Below are positions 5,259-7,723 of a DNA stretch of 7,723 bases, one piece after another. A model generated the notes under the pieces. It was not told where the DNA came from and did no database searches. It worked only from the letters and a program-made list of their open reading frames with translations. This DNA comes from Ktedonobacterales bacterium (GTDB taxonomy: Bacteria; Chloroflexota; Ktedonobacteria; Ktedonobacterales; JADMIN01), in assembly GCA_025450405.1 (NCBI GenBank), contig JANWHL010000140.1:1-7723 (forward strand). Reading direction: 5' to 3'. The position numbers were made by a program, and so were the translations under genes. Numbering within the stretch: the stretch's first letter is position 1; every line of letters begins with the position of its first letter.

Positions 5259-6590
5259 GTGGCGGATGGGGTAACACAGAGACCGGTGAAGCGCCACCAG
5301 GTGGTGAGATCGGCAGAGACCGCGCGCGGAGGCCAGCGTTCCGTGGGAAGGCCGGCGACCGAGACAGCGGGTGCCGCCGTCCCAGGGCAGCGGGACCCAC
5401 AACCGCGATTGCGGACGAACGTTGACGACCACGCTTCAGACGGCATCACGGTGGCGGGATTCGCACTCGGGTCGGGCTGGGCGTTGGCGCCCCTGCGCCT
5501 CTTCCTGGGCGTGACCTTCACCTACGCGGGCCTGCAAAAACTGACCGATCCTGGCTTCTTCCGCCCCGGCGCTCGTGACTACATCGGCACCCAGATTACC
5601 GCGTTCGCCCACGGTTCGCCTATCAGCGGGCCGTTGCTCCACATTGCCCTGCCGCACGCCGCGATCTTTGGCGGGCTGATCGCCTGGGGCGAGATCGCCA
5701 TCGGTCTCGGGGTACTCGCCGGCCTGTTTGCCCGCCCCGCCGCGTTCTTCGGCCTCCTGCTCAGCGTCACCTTCTTCCTCTCGGCGACCTGGCACGTGTT
5801 TCCATACTTCTACGGGTCGGACATCGTGTTCGTGTTCGCCTGGATCGCCCTCCTGCTCGCCCCGCATGCCGGGCTTCCCGCCGCCGAAGACGCGATCGCC
5901 GCCCGGCTGCGCGTCGCCGGCCTGGCCGCGTCGCCACGGCGCTCCCTCCTGCTGACGTTTGTCCTGGCAGCCCCGCCGCGCGTCCAGGTCGAGCAAATCG
6001 CTCCCGAGCGACCAGCCGCGGCGGGACGAGCCGGGGCAGGCGTTACCGTTCGCGGGAGCGCGGTCCGCGGCGGCCCACGCCGCGGTGGACGCAACGCCAC
6101 CGCGCGTCAGCGGAGCCGGCGCGGGTTCCTGCTCGGTGTGGGCGCGGGTGCGCTCGGCGCGCTCGGGCTCACCTGGCTCTGGAGCGCCACCCATCCAGCG
6201 GCTTCTCCCCCGGCGCCCGCTTCAGGTGGCGCCAGCGGCGCCGGGACCGAGGCCGCGACGGGCACCACCGTCGCGGGCTCGCCGTCGGTCATCGCCAGGG
6301 CGAGCGACGTGCCGGCGAACAGTGCGGCCACCTTCACCCTCGCCAACGGCGATCCCGGCGTGCTGGTCCATCTGGCGGACGGGCGCTTCGTCGGCTTCGA
6401 CGCCACCTGCACCCATGCCGGGTGCCCCGTCCAATACGATCCTGGCGCCAAAGTTCTGTACTGCCCGTGCCACGGTGCGGCGTTCGACCCCGCGAAGCAG
6501 GCGGCGGTGCTCCAGGGGCCGGCGTCTGTGCCCCTCCTGCCCGTCGCGGTAACCGTGGCCACCAATGGGGACATCACCACGTCCGACTGA
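5259..6590 (+). CDS. DoxX (TQO DoxD-like) membrane domain fused to Tat-type Rieske [2Fe-2S] domain
   Basis: A 443-residue predicted redox membrane protein. After a hydrophilic N-terminus, residues about 75-205 form a four-helix DoxX domain like the small subunit of thiosulfate:quinone oxidoreductase (RLFLGVTFTYAGLQKL, then FFRPGARDYIGTQ and SPISG). An Arg/Gly-rich linker leads to SRRGFLLG (286-293), a twin-arginine-like motif, and a hydrophobic helix (about 291-308). A Ser/Ala/Gly-rich spacer precedes the Rieske domain. It has the ligands CTH (Cys384, His386) and CPCH (Cys402, His405), and Cys389 and Cys404 to form the usual disulfide, as in cytochrome bc/b6f Rieske proteins. The cluster should lie outside the membrane. 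GTG 5259 has GGAGGG eight bases upstream and fits the promoter; an ATG at 5190 is in frame but improbable. Electron transfer with quinones is the likely role; the donor is unknown. Confidence 0.88.
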   Translation: MADGVTQRPVKRHQVVRSAETARGGQRSVGRPATETAGAAVPGQRDPQPRLRTNVDDHASDGITVAGFALGSGWALAPLRLFLGVTFTYAGLQKLTDPGFFRPGARDYIGTQITAFAHGSPISGPLLHIALPHAAIFGGLIAWGEIAIGLGVLAGLFARPAAFFGLLLSVTFFLSATWHVFPYFYGSDIVFVFAWIALLLAPHAGLPAAEDAIAARLRVAGLAASPRRSLLLTFVLAAPPRVQVEQIAPERPAAAGRAGAGVTVRGSAVRGGPRRGGRNATARQRSRRGFLLGVGAGALGALGLTWLWSATHPAASPPAPASGGASGAGTEAATGTTVAGSPSVIARASDVPANSAATFTLANGDPGVLVHLADGRFVGFDATCTHAGCPVQYDPGAKVLYCPCHGAAFDPAKQAAVLQGPASVPLLPVAVTVATNGDITTSD

Positions 6591-6610
6591 TCATGCTTCC
6601 GCCGCCGTAT

Positions 6611-6635
6611 CAGCGCGCCGGCATCCGCCGCGCTG
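6611..6635 (+). terminator. Terminator-like hairpin after the DoxX-Rieske gene
   Basis: A 7-bp perfect stem (CAGCGCG / CGCGCTG) with an 11-base loop lies 20 bases past the stop and is extendable by a U-G pair. No U-tract follows (GTCCCAAAAT), so it may only attenuate read-through into the DUF2231 gene. Confidence 0.35.
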
Positions 6636-6643
6636 GTCCCAAA

Positions 6644-6656
6644 ATACGCGGCGTAT
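6644..6656. repeat. 13-bp palindrome in the gap before the DUF2231 gene
   Basis: ATACGC and GCGTAT flank a single central G, a perfect dyad and the most AT-rich spot in this 157-bp gap. It could be a site for a dimeric repressor acting on the DUF2231 gene about 90 bases downstream. No clear promoter was found beside it. The rest of the gap holds a 6-bp hairpin (6713-6730) and nothing else I can name. Confidence 0.35.
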
Positions 6657-6747
6657 GCCTCGTCGCGGTCCGGGTGATGAAGAGTAATCGTCGGGGGAAT
6701 GCGCAAGACGGCGCGGCGCTTGACCGCCGCTCGGTGGATGGGAGCAC

Positions 6748-7563
6748 GTGTCCGCGATGGTGTCCAGCCTGATTCAGAGCCTCCGCCCGCTCATACACCC
6801 AATGGTCGTCCACTTCCCCATCGCGCTCCTCTACGGAAGCGTGGCGCTGGACTGGCTCGGATACTGGCTCCAGCATCCCAATCTGACGCGCGCGGGCTTC
6901 TATGCGCTGGTGCTGGGGACCGCAGGAGCGGGCATAGCCGCGCTCACGGGTCCAGACCACGTCGCCGGCGGCGCGGATGTGGCCGCACTGCTGGCGAGCC
7001 ATCAGAGCTTCGCCCTGCTCACCGTCGCCCTGGCAGTCGGCTTGATGACGGTGCGTTTTCTCGCCACCAACGGGATCCGCGATCTGTGGGCGCTCGTCTA
7101 TCTCGCGTGCACCGTGCCATTGCTCATGGCGGTATCACTGACGGGCTACTATGGCGGCGAACTGACGTATCATCATGGGGTGGGTATCATCACCCCGCAA
7201 GGCCCGACCGCCGCCCTGGGTCCATTCGTCGGTGCCCAGGTACCCACCAAGCCGCTTGTCGCGCTGCTGGGTCTACTGGTGATCGCGGGAGTGGTGGTCT
7301 GGCTGACGCTGGGGCGCGCGCTGGCACCGGCGTACTTCGGCGCCTGGTGGCACGCGCTCAAGATCGACCGCACCGATACGGCCGGCGCCCTTTGGACCCT
7401 GCGCGTCGGCCCCTCACTCGCCAATGGCCGCGACCAGTGGCACGCCGATCGGCCCGCGCTGGCGTCCCGCGAGGTGCCAGCGCGAGATACCCTGGTGCGT
7501 AGCGACATCGAGCCGCCACCCGGGCGCGCGGACAGCCAGTTACCACCACGAAAGTCGCCGTGA
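6748..7563 (+). CDS. DUF2231 multi-helix membrane protein
   Basis: A 271-residue integral membrane protein of the DUF2231 family. Family signs are HPMVVHFPIALL (17-28), the LGTAGAGIAALTGPDH stretch (56-71) and GYYGGELTYHHGVG (133-146). Five membrane helices are likely, at about 21-40, 51-68, 87-106, 112-133 and 169-189. His17, His22, His85 and His142/143 sit at or near helix ends and could ligand a metal or heme, though this is inference. The C-terminal 70 residues are hydrophilic, rich in Pro, Arg and Asp, and longer than the core needs. The start is GTG 6748 with GGGAG three bases upstream; ATG 6757 is the alternative. The biochemical function of the family is unknown, but it often sits with redox membrane proteins, as here beside DoxX-Rieske. 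The gene after it overlaps by GTGA. Confidence 0.87.
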   Translation: MSAMVSSLIQSLRPLIHPMVVHFPIALLYGSVALDWLGYWLQHPNLTRAGFYALVLGTAGAGIAALTGPDHVAGGADVAALLASHQSFALLTVALAVGLMTVRFLATNGIRDLWALVYLACTVPLLMAVSLTGYYGGELTYHHGVGIITPQGPTAALGPFVGAQVPTKPLVALLGLLVIAGVVVWLTLGRALAPAYFGAWWHALKIDRTDTAGALWTLRVGPSLANGRDQWHADRPALASREVPARDTLVRSDIEPPPGRADSQLPPRKSP

Positions 7564-7723
7564 GCGCTGGTGCTGAGCGTTCCGTCGAGCGCTCGCGCAA
7601 AGGAGGGAGCGGCGACATCGGCACCGGGCGCCACTCCGTCCCGAACCCGACCTTCCAGCCCGTGGAACCTGACCGCCAGCCTGACCGGGAGCGTCTCTTC
7701 GCGCATCACCGCTATCCGGACTA
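7560..7723 (+). CDS. Partial gene overlapping DUF2231 by GTGA, running off the edge
   Basis: GTG 7560 overlaps the DUF2231 stop in a GTGA arrangement typical of translational coupling, and the frame stays open to the window end (54 complete codons). Codon third positions are mostly G or C, as in neighbouring genes. The visible N-terminus begins MSAGAERSVERSRKGG, is hydrophilic and Arg/Asp/Pro-rich, and later reads QPDRERLFAHHRYPD. No membrane segment, signal peptide or recognisable motif is seen, so I assign no function. A strong Shine-Dalgarno-like AAAGGAGGG at 7599-7607 lies within the frame but has no start codon at a usable distance. The coupling suggests it belongs to the DoxX-Rieske/DUF2231 unit. 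Confidence 0.5.
   Translation, partial: MSAGAERSVERSRKGGSGDIGTGRHSVPNPTFQPVEPDRQPDRERLFAHHRYPD

Noticed and set aside
4115..5425. Long rightward open frame of 436 codons opposite the response regulator
   Set aside because: It is antisense to a clear OmpR-family gene and to the divergent control region, has no family motif, and is explained by GC-rich codon bias.
5436..6194. Leftward open frame of 252 codons opposite the DoxX domain
   Set aside because: The protein is low-complexity Glu/Gly/Arg-rich, typical of the antisense frame of a GC-rich gene; the plus strand encodes recognisable DoxX.
6107..6706. Leftward open frame of 199 codons opposite the Rieske domain
   Set aside because: No ribosome binding site or family motif; the plus strand has an intact Rieske domain with all ligands.
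7599..7607. Strong Shine-Dalgarno AAAGGAGGG marking a new gene start
   Set aside because: No ATG, GTG or TTG occurs within about 15 bases; the nearest in-frame GTG is at 7662, so GTG 7560 with stop overlap is preferred.

Overview
The window is GC-rich bacterial DNA with tightly packed genes, GTG starts and stop/start overlaps. The gene content suggests a Chloroflexota-like organism (possibly near Thermomicrobia) or, less likely, an actinobacterium. The clues are a small S24/S26 peptidase ending in the GNNRGGINGW motif, a SAM-hydroxide adenosyltransferase, a DoxX-Tat-Rieske fusion and a DUF2231 protein. The assignment is inferred from family distribution, not proven.

Left part (1-2042, all rightward). 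The window opens inside an S24/S26-type serine peptidase whose catalytic Ser-Met box and body lie in different frames, so it carries an apparent one-base frameshift. A 14-bp tandem repeat array follows, and its last unit supplies the -35 box of a good sigma70-type promoter (TTGACG-18-TATAGT). That promoter drives an 82-residue unknown protein and a DUF62 SAM hydrolase. A structured gap of about 130 bp then precedes a 121-residue orphan protein with a strong ribosome binding site. It ends convergently against the next operon over a shared hairpin.

Middle part (2067-4990, leftward). This is an operon of an OmpR-type response regulator, a membrane histidine kinase and a MaoC-like hot-dog hydratase. 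Kinase and hydratase overlap by ATGA. The kinase has two large low-complexity insertions in its catalytic core.

Right part (4991-7723). A 268-bp divergent control region holds two face-to-face extended -10 promoters. Between them lie three TCTCAC-like half-sites spaced exactly 11 bp, the geometry used by PhoB/OmpR regulators. A second 11-bp-phased repeat array lies in the regulator's leader. Rightward genes follow: a membrane protein fusing DoxX (TQO small-subunit type), a Tat-like segment and a Rieske [2Fe-2S] domain; a DUF2231 membrane protein; and an overlapping partial gene running off the edge.

Working model (inference): the two-component system senses an envelope or redox signal and controls its own operon and the divergent DoxX-Rieske/DUF2231 electron-transfer module. 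The left block (SAM hydrolase) is a separate unit. I see no tRNA, rRNA, CRISPR, insertion sequence or phage gene.
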